NCBI RefSeq assembly: GCF_943734655.1
Contig: NC_071354.1
Location: 69,213,544-69,277,543, forward strand
DNA: 64,000 bases
DNA from: Sabethes cyaneus
Taxonomy: Eukaryota; Arthropoda; Insecta; Diptera; Culicidae
Direction of reading: 5' to 3'
The number at the start of each line of letters is the position of its first letter. Within the stretch, counting starts at the first letter, position 1. Position numbers and translations under genes: made by a program. Under the pieces are notes generated by a model. The model saw only the letters and a list, made by a program, of their open reading frames with translations. It ran no database searches and was not told the origin of the DNA. Shown here in pieces: positions 10,624 through 21,164 of this stretch.

Positions 10624-11223
10624 TACTTATTTTAAAAACAAAATTGAAGAGAAAATACATTGTTGAAATGAAAATAATGTTGAGATTACACTAAGTTTAT
10701 AGTTTCTGACCAGTTTTCAACTGATTTCAATCGAACTGCACTGATAATTTATTACGATTTTGCCAACATTATCATTTTAAGGGTTGGTAATAAAACACAA
10801 ATCGTTACGTTGGACTTGCTGCTCGAATCACAAATGCTGATGCGTTGGATTAGAAATTTGCGTCATGATTTAGGAATATCTTAGGTTGTCAAAAAGAAAG
10901 CTCTTGGTTGCAAGATTACAATTAATCAAATCTTCAGGATTATGCATGTACCCCCTTTTCAGAATGGCGTAGCAAAGCGCGCCGGGTCCTCTAGTATACT
11001 ATAACAAAGGTAAAAACGACAGACATGTTGATAGATTCTCGATAACAACTTTGTACGCTCATTGAAAAAGCATCAATGTCGGGATTTAAAGGATGTTTTA
11101 TGTGGTAAAAGCTAGTTAATATGGTAAATTTTGTTGCAAAAATGCTACATACCTTCAAACAGCTTGTTTAACTGAATTATTTAATTTGAAACACAAAAGT
11201 GATCCATAATTGTGGAGGGAGTG

Positions 11224-11290
11224 TACACGAGAACCTGTCCTAGCGACAGGTAAATGCCATGACGGATAACCGTCGGCAGTTGAGATCTCT
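11224..11290 (+). pseudogene. LINE C-terminal tail, part 2
   Basis: Continues the frame broken at 5267: HENLS, a stop (TAG, probably from TGG), then RQVNAMTDNRRQ. This is the block that follows RGRPRGSW…IRTV in the same LINE group. It confirms that 5268-11223 is one insertion event at a TA. Confidence 0.8.
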
Positions 11291-11379
11291 AATTTTATTC
11301 CTTTGTTTTGTCGGACCGACGAACATGAACACACAAGTAAAAAGTAAAAATTGATGTCATATGTTAGTACACGGTGTAA

Positions 11380-11960
11380 GTAGACCGAATTCAACGTGGG
11401 TTTCGCACTACTTTAAACGCTTTGGAAGAAGCTGGCAAATAGACTGGCGTTGGACGGTGTTCTAAGACCTGCTATCAATGACTTCACATACTTCCAAAAA
11501 GTCGCTGGATTGACATATATATTTCCAAGAAGTCGATGGAGCTGGAGTCGCTGGCGAGAAGATTCTTTAACGCAGTTTCCATGTTACGGAGAGAGCTGAG
11601 GTTGCTTCTAGTTATAGACTTGAACTAGCGTTTTCTAATGCAGTCCCAGAGTATTTGGTACGCGACCCCGGACATTCTGGTAGTGCACAGTAAGATTGTT
11701 GTAGTTAACGATAGTATCTCTAACTGCGGTAGTTGGTTGATAGGAGTTTTCGTAAACAATTGTAGATGTAATTGATACATTGACACAGTAAAAGTTGGTC
11801 AGGCAGAATACGTGCTTCAGCTTGTAAATATTCACCAGAAGGGGGTTTTGGAAAGATCTTTACTTCTTCCACGACTTCAGGTCCAATACAACTTAGATGA
11901 CTGGAACACACGATAGATGAAGACATTGGCGATATTGATGAAGCGACTCAGTTGGGAGAG
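11380..11960 (-). pseudogene. Decayed Jockey-like LINE start of endonuclease (probable)
   Basis: The minus strand near 11690 encodes NYNNLTVHYQNVRG, which resembles the first strand of Jockey-like endonuclease domains (xxxYQNVRGLRTK). Upstream on the minus strand (11926-11720) is a frame with no recognisable domain that could be the end of ORF1. Downstream the frame is broken by several stops. The order relative to the RT fragment at 12630-13300 means this is a separate copy, not the same element. Confidence 0.45.
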
Positions 11961-12599
11961 TTAGAAGTTTCCAACATGCTATCTAACGTGAGTTTTGGTA
12001 AATTGTCTGTATGTTTTGTCCTTATTTTCGGCATGAAAATGTTATGATAATCGCCATTGGTGACACGTGGGACGTCTCCATTTGTACTGAAAGCCGAAAA
12101 AAATAATCAGGCGGATTAGCAATCTGGTTGTAATACGTAATAAAATATTTGCCTGGGTAGTCAGAAGACTCTTTCCCGACCGCAGAACCGGGATGACTTA
12201 GACGGCAGGACTGGAGAAAAAGATGATGGTGTTCGGCATTGGCATGTGCTTCTTGTATTGCATCATGCTGGTACGAAAAGTAATGGTTTTTGCTGATAGG
12301 ACTCGCTGGCTACACCCACTCGTCGTCGAAAGTGCACTTTTATTTCAACCGAGATGCTCATGAGAACCCTGATTGGTAATTCGTACGTCGATTGTCAGTG
12401 TATTCACGAAACTACACTCCATCAGGCCACGTGTCAGGGCAGGGCTCAATGCTATTTCTCGATATTTTTTGTCAATTCCGACTTTAAATGAAATTCTTCA
12501 GCTTCTTTTTGGCCTGGTTTCTAACTTCAAAGGATGCTTTCAGGTACTAGCGAAAAGATGTCGTAGTAGTTTTTGTGTCACTCCGGGACAGATATACCC

Positions 12600-13300
12600 A
12601 GCAGCTCAGGAGGAACAACGGTGAAGGAAGTTTTCCAGCTCCTGCACGACATAGTACGCAACTTCGAAGATATTACGCGATCTTCGTACGATGACATGTT
12701 CAACGGATCTCTCCAGGGCAGATGACGAAGAGCGTAGTGGATGAATTTTTTCTGCACATTCTGTTAGTCCAATTAGCATGAAATGGGCACCACACAAAGG
12801 AATTCGTTTCAAAGATTGATCTGACAAGGGAGTAATAAAGCGATTTGAAGCATAGAGGTTCGCAAAACTCATCAGCGATTTTAAAAATGAATCCCAGTTG
12901 GCTGAATATCAGTTCGTTGTCTAATAATACTTCATGAACTTTGATACACTGTATACGGAGGAGGTTGTGACCGGAAATAGTGTAGTTATATTCAATTACC
13001 GTACGCTTTCGACAAAAAGGAATTATGTTGCACTTGTCAATACTTTATGTTAAGCAGTTTACGGTACACCAGTCAACAAAAGTATTCAAATATTCTTGCA
13101 GACCCACACAATAGCCTTGACATGTGATGACTTTAAAGATTGTCGTATAAAACAATCGACAGCCGTAGCAAAAGCGAAACGTAAAAAATGGAGAAATAAG
13201 CGGGCCCAGGTTGCTGCCTCGCGGGACTCTAGGTAGATTGGAGAAGCAGTTGGAAATTGTAGATCCCACTTTGACACACAAGCTTCAATTAGTAAAGTAA
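12600..13300 (-). pseudogene. Jockey/CR1-like LINE RT fragment
   Basis: Minus strand from about 13260: SNCFSNLPRVPRGSNLGPLI (box B, GVPQGS type, Q changed to R), a damaged catalytic box where YADD is no longer present, then VDWCTVNCLT, DKCNIIPFCRKRTVIEYNYT, ISGHNLLRIQCIKVHEVLLD and CFKSLYYSLVRSIFETNSFV. The order matches the complete RT at 36470-38104 (compare CLKSLFCALVRSNLEY). Several frameshifts and the missing FVDD/YADD make it inactive. Only about 240 codons remain. Confidence 0.8.
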
Positions 13301-13389
13301 GATCTAAATTAGTCCGTTGAAACACCTTTTGGCTAACAGTATTCCGTGGTCGGTTTAAACACGCTTTGTATACTGATTTCATATACCTA

Positions 13390-16300
13390 AGTGCGAGCAG
13401 GCTTCGAAATCTCTGTTAGATTCGCATTCTCCATCTTGCTTTTGTTGCATTTATAAAATGAGGCTGATTTATAAACAGCACATTGACATATAAAGTATGT
13501 AAATAAATGCTTAAAATTTTTGGTAAGGCAGGATTCATTTGCAAAATAATGCCCAGATTATTGATAGCTATCATTATGATTTATGAAATGAGCTATGCTT
13601 TCATCCAATCTCACTTTAATTGTAATATTTCACCACGACTTTCAACCTAAAGACCAATCTGGTTAAACAAACAGAAGCCCACCATTAACCGAAACGAATG
13701 GTGTTCCTTAGTGTTGTTCCATATCCCTTCATTATGCAATCTTCCATCGCAAAGCCGGTCCTCATTAGTCCCGTAGGATCAATTGACTTCATCGGCCTTA
13801 TTTATAAAGCGCACAATCCTGTTAAAATTATCAAAACACATAAAATGCCAAATCCTTTTGGGACCGTTCTACCAGGTTTGCCGCTCGGTTACGGGCAACC
13901 CGTAACACGCGTTTCATAATCGCATTCGGGCCATGAAATTGAACTTGACGCTTCGGCAGCAGCCGCCGCTTCTGAGATATCGAACAGTGCAAGTAAGCGG
14001 ATTTCTAAACTGCCGCATAGCGCCGATCGGCTTCTGAAAAGGGACTAGTTCAGCACCGGGCCGAAACTAATTGGCTTACGCCGCTCCGGCAGCGGTAGTC
14101 GTAAGAACGGTAAATGAGTCAGACCGAATGCTATTCACAATTAACTTCGTACCGTTTTAACAATTACGAAGGAAAGACCTAGTCGCATGGCTGAATGGTG
14201 AGGCGTGAATCCCAAATTTTCCACGGCAACTATTTTCAAAAGGATGCTCGAACCGTTTACTGCGTCAGGGGGAATGTTATCCTAGAACAAACCATACCTT
14301 TCCGATTGATCCGCCATTGACGAACAAAGTCGGGCCTCCTAATGGGAAAAGAATTTTTCGATTTAAAAGTTTTAATCTGAAATTGATTTCGTTTCCTAAA
14401 AAATGCCCCCTCACAGAGTGATTAACATTCCGGAAGCAATTGGTTCCTTGGGTGACTAGCAGTTCGTTTAGTTAATTTTCCCACAGAAAACAGCGCGGAT
14501 ATTAAATTGCATAAACAGAGACTCTCTGATTTGATATTCAGAATTCAGTGCACATCCTTAATTGGAAAATCCGTTGCCTCCGACCCGCAGAACCGGCGAA
14601 AAGCTTTTTCAAATCAAGACCGTGGCTCGGCAAGGGGTGATAGTAATGGCGACGCAATCCTCCAATGAAGCTAATTTACTAGAGCAAGCAAACAATCCTG
14701 GTCAGAAGTGGATCCTCTCGCTCAAGAAGTGTATTGCATAATCGTTGATATTCTATTCCATTTTAGCTCTTCAACCAGCGCTAAATTGCTTCGCATGTGC
14801 GCCCGTTCTGCTTCATCGTGATGTAAACTTCGTCCGGTCTAGGATGCTTTCGACTGCTGCTGCTGCTGTGCGGCATCCCAGATAGCGTATAATCGGCGAG
14901 TCGCAGTCGGGATCGGAGATCGTGGGACTGATACTAATTCCGGCTGCTAACGTTGATGGCGTGGCAACGCTGCAGCTGCAGGATGATGGTTAGTATTGCC
15001 ATTTCGAGCTATTTCACTGGCCACCAGCTCAGCAGCGCAGCGCAGCGCCAGAGTAAGGTTTCGTCCGTCCGCCGAAGACTGTGTAGTCCGGGTTGGTAAT
15101 CCAAACAATGGAAATCACTTTAACCGTTCGCTTTATTCGCCTCGCCTGGTGCCTCCAATGGCTGGTTTGGTATTGCTGAATTAGAGGATTTCTTGTGCCG
15201 GTATGCAACCATCGACACAGAAAGACACTTATTTCTTGGAAATAATTAAGGTAAATGACTTGTTTTCCAAGAGTAATATTTTACTTCATGCAACTAGTTG
15301 GAGTATTCTATATCATCGCTACTGATTGAGAAAATATGAAGAGATTTTCGATTCTTGACTAGTAATCTAGTAATATACGGTCCCGACTTTATTGAATACC
15401 GCTCTTTTTTATCTCGAAAAGAAGGCGTCTCCACGCGCCAATTGGGCAGCCACTGGTAAGGAGCGCCTTTACTTAATATTCCTGCTGCAGAATGCACGAA
15501 TAATGATCCGTTCCTTTGCAAACAATGACTTCATTTGATATGCATAGTGTCGCATGGGTTTGCAACTCTTACTCGCTTTCTCGCTCTATTTTTCTTTCTC
15601 TGTCTCTCGCTCTAGTTGGACCATTTCATCGCTGCAATAAGGACGCAGATCGACAACATTTGTTCATGTACGTGTACCAGTTGGTAATGGATAGCAAGCA
15701 GGACGGCTGCTGCTTGGGTGGAGTTTGACTCGGAGGAAGAATAAAAAAACTATTTCCCAATTTGCCTGGAGCAGAGAAGGGTTTGCGGGTGAGGCGAAAC
15801 CGACACAACACAATTTGTATGTTTATTTTATTTTATTAAAACTATTTGCATATGACGATTTTCAGTATGCATGGCGAGTGTAGGTAGGAACTAGGACACC
15901 GCACAATACATGATTGTCACATGTGCAGAAAGAGAGAAAAACTTGAATTCATTGTATATTCCCTAGCTGAAATGCACTGTGAATCGATGCAAACAGTCTA
16001 CAAATGTTGCATTTATTAGTTTTTTGATGATTTGGATGAAAAGATAATATATCCAAATCAAATGCTTTTATTATTTCGTTTATTTACTTCAATATGGTGT
16101 ATAGTTTTTTTCAACTTCAGCACGCTGTAGTTGCTGAGAGTGATAATCCTGAATCGGTAATATTTGTAATTTTATTTTATTGCAAAAAAAAGCAATCGAT
16201 TTTCTACTAAAATCACTTAAATGCAATTTTTAAGTATGACATTTTATGTGATCTAGCCACAATATTACACAGAAAGATATACTGCAGAAAAATTTTGCAA

Positions 16301-16850
16301 TAAGTGAAGTGACGTCATGAAAGATTGCCGGATTAGAATATTTGGTTTGTTATTAACATAATATTGTCTGATTCATGGGACCGAGTGCGGAATTCACAAT
16401 CGTCTTCCTCCCATTTTATATCTAGTTGACCGAATCCGAATATGTGCTCTGTTTCATTATGGCGGGGTACCAAATCCAGCCAAAACAGCACGGAACAATA
16501 GTTTTTCCTCAGTACAGGTAGCAGACGTTTTTCGTCGTCCATCATCAAGCAATTAAACCTCGTTAATATTATCGTGTACAGTTTCCGGAATTTTGTTACG
16601 ACAGGCTTGTTTTGTTTATCGTCGCGAATTGGATTCAATTCGAATTGCCTTCTTATTAGTTGACAGTCCGCAACTTATTAGTTGACAGTGAGCAACTAGC
16701 AAAAAGTACAGCGAAGCATTGGTTAAGTGGCGCTATACGAATTATGCCTGATTGTATAATTCGAAAACATGATAAACTTGGAAGGAGCACTGATCCTTGC
16801 TAAGGATGCCACAGTGTCACGTACGGCTCCGTTTATACTCTTTGGGAGGC
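13390..16850. other. Apparently unique DNA, no gene recognised
   Basis: No RT, transposase or host protein domain is visible in any frame. The 13.7-15.2 kb part is relatively GC-rich, with a CTG run at about 14858-14873 and GCAGC-type runs at about 15030-15046, and could be regulatory or UTR sequence of a host gene (inference). A 22-bp duplication containing TTATTAGTTGACAGT sits at about 16651-16693. Frames such as 15294-15521 (minus) and 16333-16638 (minus) have no recognisable similarity. Confidence 0.45.
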
Positions 16851-17234
16851 TTAAGAGGACATAAACGACTAAAAATTTTGAAAAACTTATTATTTTTTTT
16901 ATTTCAGATTTTGATTCTGCAGTCTTTTCCGCTTATTTTGATACTAATTTTGTAATGATCCGACCACTGGAAGTGGCCGAAAAACGATCATACACATAAG
17001 CATTCCAGTGCGGCGTGAAAAAAACTCGATAGAATAAAACGCCGCTCCTGACAAATCACGATTTTCAAACTTTATGCACCTTTTTCTCAGAAACTACACA
17101 ACGTATTGAAACAAACTTTTTTACCTTTGTTATACTATAACAAAGGTTTAGGAATTGGTCGAAAACACGAAATTGATCCGAGGCCCGGAGGGCCGAGCCA
17201 CATATACCAATCGACAGGGTTCGACGAACTGAGC

Positions 17235-17275
17235 AATGTCTGTGTGTGTGTGTGTGTGTGTATGTGTGTATGTAT
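17235..17275. repeat. TG dinucleotide microsatellite
   Basis: TGTGTGTG run with two TATG interruptions, the counterpart of the CA run in copy 1. Confidence 0.9.
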
Positions 17276-17650
17276 GTGCGGGGCGCAACTTTTCTATCGC
17301 CTGTTTTTCGGAGATGGCTGAACCGATTTGTTCGCTATTACTTTTGTTTGAAAGGTATTATTGCCTAGTATATCACTATTGAATTGTTTCGAGGTCCGGC
17401 ATTTCGTTTAAAAGTTATAAGTAAAAAAGTAAAAATTACGTGACACGATTTTCTCCGTACCCAAATGACCGATTTCAACGATCTTGGTATCGAATGAAAG
17501 CTCTTGTTAACACTAAATTTTTCGGATAAATTTTATTGAAAACAAACAATCAGTTTAAAAGTTATGCTTAAAAAACCTGTTTTGACAAGGTAATAATTAT
17601 CGCCTGTTTCTTAGAAATGACTAAAGCGATTTAGACGCTATTAGTCTCAT

Positions 17651-19036
17651 TTATTATTTTATTATTATTTATTTATTTAGTCGTCAAATCATAGTAGACC
17701 TTTTACATTAGTTATTACATTATATTAGTTCTATTACTACAACACAGTCTACAAAGAAAACTGAACAGTGCAACTTTTAAATTACATAATATTGCTTACA
17801 TTTTTTGCATCTAACGCGTAGAATTAAAGTATTGTTTTAATTTTAATTTAGACATAGTAAAGTCAATATTTTCGCAATGTTGGTTATAGGCGATCATCAT
17901 CTGATTTAAAGGCCCGAATTTGGCATAGTTTGTGCGACAGTGACTTATATTATATTTCGGTTCCGCAATTAACGGTTCGGTACATAAAAGCTGAGTTTGG
18001 ATAAAATTTCCATAGAATCTATACGGTGTGAAACAATATCGTTTACAAATGACACTTTGGCGAACTCACGTCGCTGTTTTAGTGTCTGTATATTTATAGG
18101 CAAGCAGCGGGCTTCATAAGAGGGAAGAGGAAAGCTTGTCCAATTTAGTTTACGCAAAGCAAACAGCACGAATTGTTTTTGTACTGATTCTATTCGTTCC
18201 TGGTGTATTAATGAAAATGGTGACCAGACTATGCTACAGTATTCTAATATTGACCTCACATATGCAAGATATAGTGTTTTTATTGTGTATGGGTCACGGA
18301 AGTCGTAGCTAAATCTTTTTATAAATCCTAGCATACTGTTAGCTCTGTTGATAATTGTGTTATAATGTTCAATAAATGTTAGTTTTGAGTCTAATATAAC
18401 TCCTAAATCTCTGATTTTTTCACACTTTTCAACCAAATTATTTCCTAGAGAAATTGTAATGTTTGGCATGTTTCTTTTTCTACTGAAGGCTATTGATCTA
18501 CATTTATGAGTGTTAAGTTGAAGAAGACTTTTGTTACACCAAATATAGAAAACCTGTATTTCGAGCTGGAATACTCTGACGTCCTCCTCGTTTGTTATTT
18601 CTAAAAAGAGCTTCATATCATCGGCATATATTAATACCCTAACATTTCTCAGCAAGAAAGAGATATCGTTCACAAATAAAATAAACAAAAGAGGGCCTAA
18701 ATGTGAACCTTGGGGAACTCCAGAGGTTACTTCTAGAGGGTTTGACTTTTTCCCTTCAAATTTGACTATTTGCTGACGATTAGTCAGATAGGATTCGATC
18801 CATTTAAGCAGATCTGATTGGACTCCTATTTTTTGTAATTTAAATAATAGCATGGGTATATCAACGCGATCAAATGCTTTGCTGAAATCAGTATATAATG
18901 CTTCTACATAGCTCCCTTTGTCCATTGCATTCAGCGAATAACTAACGATTTCAATTAGATTTGTATTAGTTGAGCGGCCCTTAAAAAACCCATGTTGCAT
19001 ATTAGATATTCTATTTTTGACTTGATTGAACAACGA
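17651..19036 (-). mobile_element. 5'-truncated Jockey/CR1-like LINE copy
   Basis: The host repeat is broken between GTCTCATT (17650) and AGGTAACATA (19037); copy 1 reads straight through here (GTCTCATTTGAAAGGTAATA in reverse complement of about 8470-8492). The low-coordinate end is (TAAA/TAA)n on the minus strand, the 3' tail. The high-coordinate end is in the middle of the RT, so the copy was truncated on insertion, as is usual for LINEs. It holds the RT frame described next and a ~165-bp 3' UTR. Confidence 0.85.
17815..19033 (-). pseudogene. LINE reverse transcriptase, partial (fingers-palm-thumb)
   Basis: Open for 354 codons (to 17969), then continues in another frame to a stop at about 17815 (SKLKLKQYFNSTR). 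It starts mid-RT (NMQHGFFKGRSTNTNL, box 2). Boxes seen: LYTDFSKAFDRVDIPMLL (first catalytic Asp), SGVPQGSHLGPLLFILFVND, VLIYADDMKLF (YADD at 18628-18617), LGVILDSKLTFIEHY, and the tail RIESVQKQFVLFALRKLNW. All three catalytic Asp are intact. A single frameshift near 17975 removes the native C-terminus. The N-terminal endonuclease is missing by 5' truncation. Codons are otherwise clean, so this is a young insertion. RT of this type copies its own mRNA at a nicked chromosomal target. Confidence 0.9.
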
Positions 19037-20563
19037 CAGGTAACATAACCTAATAGATCACTATTGATTTGTTTTTTGATTGGACGTTTAATTTGAGAGT
19101 TATGATCAATTGAATACAACACATTAAAATTTACAATAATTTATAACGATTTCATCCAAGATGATTTATCTAGTTTGAATTATTTTGGCATCAAATTAGA
19201 GATTTTAATGCTACAAATATATCTGCAAAATTTCAGAAGAATCGGTTTTGCCGATCAAAAGATATTAACCCTCCAACACTCGCGCCGACTTTTGTAATTC
19301 GGTTACTCGTGCGCACAATGGTTCAAAGCCAAAAAGACATGCGCATTAGAATTTTGACTGGGAAAACTTGGTTTTAGGTTTATGGAACCTTCGGAAGAAT
19401 TTCTTGAAATTGAAAGTTCTATCGTCTGGTGCAATTTAAATTTTGATTAATCCCCCTATAAGTGAAATAAAAAAAATATTTTTCTTCAGTTTCAATATAA
19501 CACATTGATGTGTTCTGCAAAGTTTTAGAACATATTATTACAAGAAATTTTGTTGAATACAGTAACCTTCTATCTATTAAGCGAAGAGAGAAAAATCTTA
19601 TTCATTGTATATGAATTTGTAAGATCAGTTTTTTCTATTTTAGCTCTTTTTGTAATTGTTGCATTCCTTTTCCATGTATTACAAAATTGTATAAATAGTA
19701 AAAATACACAACTTTGATTAATATAGTATACCTCTATGTTTGTTTGTTTAGGTACTGTAGAACTTTGATTAAAAAAAAGCCTCAATTTTGACCCCGAATG
19801 ACTCGACTACCAACAGATACATTTTAAACATTTTATATTTGCTAATTGTGTTGCTGCATACAGACACCATTTTTACATATGAAGAAACGAGAGAAACTTA
19901 CAGGGCCAATCGCGGTACAACTCACATGCTGATTGCTTCGTTTCTGTGATGTCAGTTTATACTGATCTATTTGCCCAACAATTTAAAGTATTAATGCATA
20001 ATTATGACATTTTGCTCATAACAAGGTAATTGAAGAACATACGTTAGTTAAGCAGAGATTTGTAACTTTATAACAATATGGCATTCAAAAACCTACACGT
20101 GTTGTACAAAATGCAACAGCGTGAGTAATCGAAGGTTAATAGAAATTGATGAAATTTATTCAAGAAAACTTTATTGATGTCAATCAAAAATAATGGCGTT
20201 ACAGAAATTTATGCGTAGTTAAAAAACCTATGAACTAGACTTTTACTACGCAATGTATATGTTAAAGAATAATATTTCCTCTCATAACTTGCTTTTACTT
20301 GCACTTACTCAAATTAGAAACAACCAGCTTACCCTTACTCAGTAATTTCATGAAAAAAGGATCTATCAAAATTTATAGGTGCTGCTATTTAGTTCAAATT
20401 TTGTAAACTTATTAAATTTCCAAAAATTTAATGAAAACCAGCGCACCACGCAACGTTAACCAATAGATGAATTATGTTTCGAAGACGTGTCGATTTCTAT
20501 CTCAAATAGCAAGTAAAACCGTATAATAAAGGTTCCTTTCACCACTAGGTGGATTAAATCGGG

Positions 20564-20787
20564 TTTTTTTGTTTTGTTGGTAGTAGCTTGGCAAAGACTT
20601 TTATAACTTTTGAGGTTTGTAAACGAAACACAGCCAGAGAAAAAAGAAAAAGAAGACAAAATTTTATTTTTTCAGCCATCTTTTCTTCTTCTTTTTCATT
20701 TTTCTCAAGCTGTGTTTTGTTTACGAAACTCAAAAGTTATAAAAGTTTTTGCCAAGCTCTTACCAACAAAACAAAAAAAAGTTTGTT
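20564..20787. repeat. Central palindrome of the TTAA foldback element
   Basis: Arms share GGCAAAGACTTTTATAACTT on one side and AAGTTATAAAAGTTTTTGCC on the other, and extend through AAAGAAAAAGAAGA against TCTTCTTCTTTTTC with a ~20-bp loop near 20680. Open frames at 20588-20810 are by-products of the palindrome. Confidence 0.85.
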
Positions 20788-21164
20788 CCAATACGTTGTG
20801 TAGTTTCTGAGAAAAAGGTACATAAAGTTTGAAAATCGTGATTTTTCAGGAGCGGCGTTTTATTCTATCGAGTTTGTTTCACGCCGCACTGGAATGCTTA
20901 TGTGTATGATCGTTTTTCGGCCACTTCCCGTAGTTGGATCATTACAAAATTAGTATCAAAATAAGCGGAAAAGACTGCAGAATCAAAATCTGAAATAAAA
21001 AAAATGAGTTTATTCAAAAATTATAGTCGTTTATGTCCCCTTAAGGGCCTGTTTTTTTCTAGAGAAAACGTTTTAATTGATTAAAGTTAAAATTTGTATA
21101 CATGTCACGGCAACTATCAACTGTATTTACCTGCTTTATATTTTAGGCAACAATCCGCTTAACG

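Larger units (their letters stand above)
8982..10994 (+). mobile_element. Non-autonomous Helitron
   Basis: Starts TCTATATATATAAAAATGAA directly after an A (8981) and ends GCGCGCCGGGTCCTCTAG directly before a T (10995). A TC start, a CTRR end, an A/T target and a GC-rich hairpin just before the end (GGCG at 10966-10969 pairing with CGCC at 10980-10983) are the Helitron hallmarks. There is no target duplication. The empty site is preserved in the second repeat copy near 17123-17150, where AACCTTTGTTAT runs straight into AGTATAACAAAGG (minus strand). No Rep/helicase is encoded. Most of the body is a tandem array (9050-10015) and a nested TA-flanked element (10162-10623). Confidence 0.9.
6517..11011 (+). 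repeat. Long dispersed repeat, copy 1 (interrupted by Helitron)
   Basis: One end reads CCCGATTTAATCCACCTAGT followed by GGTGAAAGGAACCTTTGTTATA; the other ends ACTATAACAAAGGT. Copy 2 lies inverted at 17123-20563 with the same two ends and matching interior landmarks: ATCGACACGTCTTCG (7413 here), GTTTTCTTGAATAAATTTCA (about 8217 here), and GAGAAACAGGCGATAATTAT (about 8522). Net length without the Helitron is about 2.5 kb. No protein is encoded. It could be a non-autonomous DNA transposon or a derived satellite-like unit; superfamily is not clear because the target duplication is not certain. Confidence 0.75.
5268..11223. mobile_element. TA-flanked TIR element (Tc1/mariner-like), heavily nested
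   Basis: The left end reads CAGTTCCCCCACAATTGGAC and the reverse complement of the right end CACTCCCTCCACAATTATGG; both start CA(G/C)T and both are bounded by TA (5266-5267 and 11224-11225). TA target duplication with a CAGT-type end is typical of Tc1/mariner-like elements. No transposase is recognisable, so this is a non-autonomous copy. Without the long repeat at 6517-11011 the element would be about 1.46 kb. A motif from its end, CACAATTATGGATCAC, recurs inside at about 5484, 5510, 6289 (inverted) and 6332. Insertion into the LINE tail is proven by frame continuity across the two flanks. Confidence 0.8.
17123..20563 (-). repeat. Long dispersed repeat, copy 2 (holds a LINE)
   Basis: Inverted relative to copy 1 at 6517-11011. 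One end is ACCTTTGTTATACTATAACA (17123), the other is CACTAGGTGGATTAAATCGGG (20543-20563). It keeps the perfect palindrome ACCTTTGTTATA-C-TATAACAAAGGT at 17123-17147, which is the Helitron target in copy 1. Without the LINE at 17651-19036 the length is about 2.06 kb. Insertion was into the T-run of the foldback element's left arm. Confidence 0.75.
16855..21040. mobile_element. TTAA-flanked foldback element, split by a 3.4-kb insertion
   Basis: Left end TTAA (16851-16854) then GAGGACATAAACGACT; right end AGTCGTTTATGTCCCC then TTAA (21041-21044). The first ~265 bp (16855-17122) is matched in inverted orientation by 20790-21040 with few differences (shared ATGATCGTTTTTCGGCCACT and CGCCGCTCCTGA). 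The inverted repeat continues into 20564-20787, so the original element was one long palindrome of about 740 bp. The left arm is interrupted in a T-run by the long dispersed repeat copy 2 (17123-20563). TTAA duplications are typical of piggyBac and Kolobok-type elements; no transposase is present. Confidence 0.75.
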
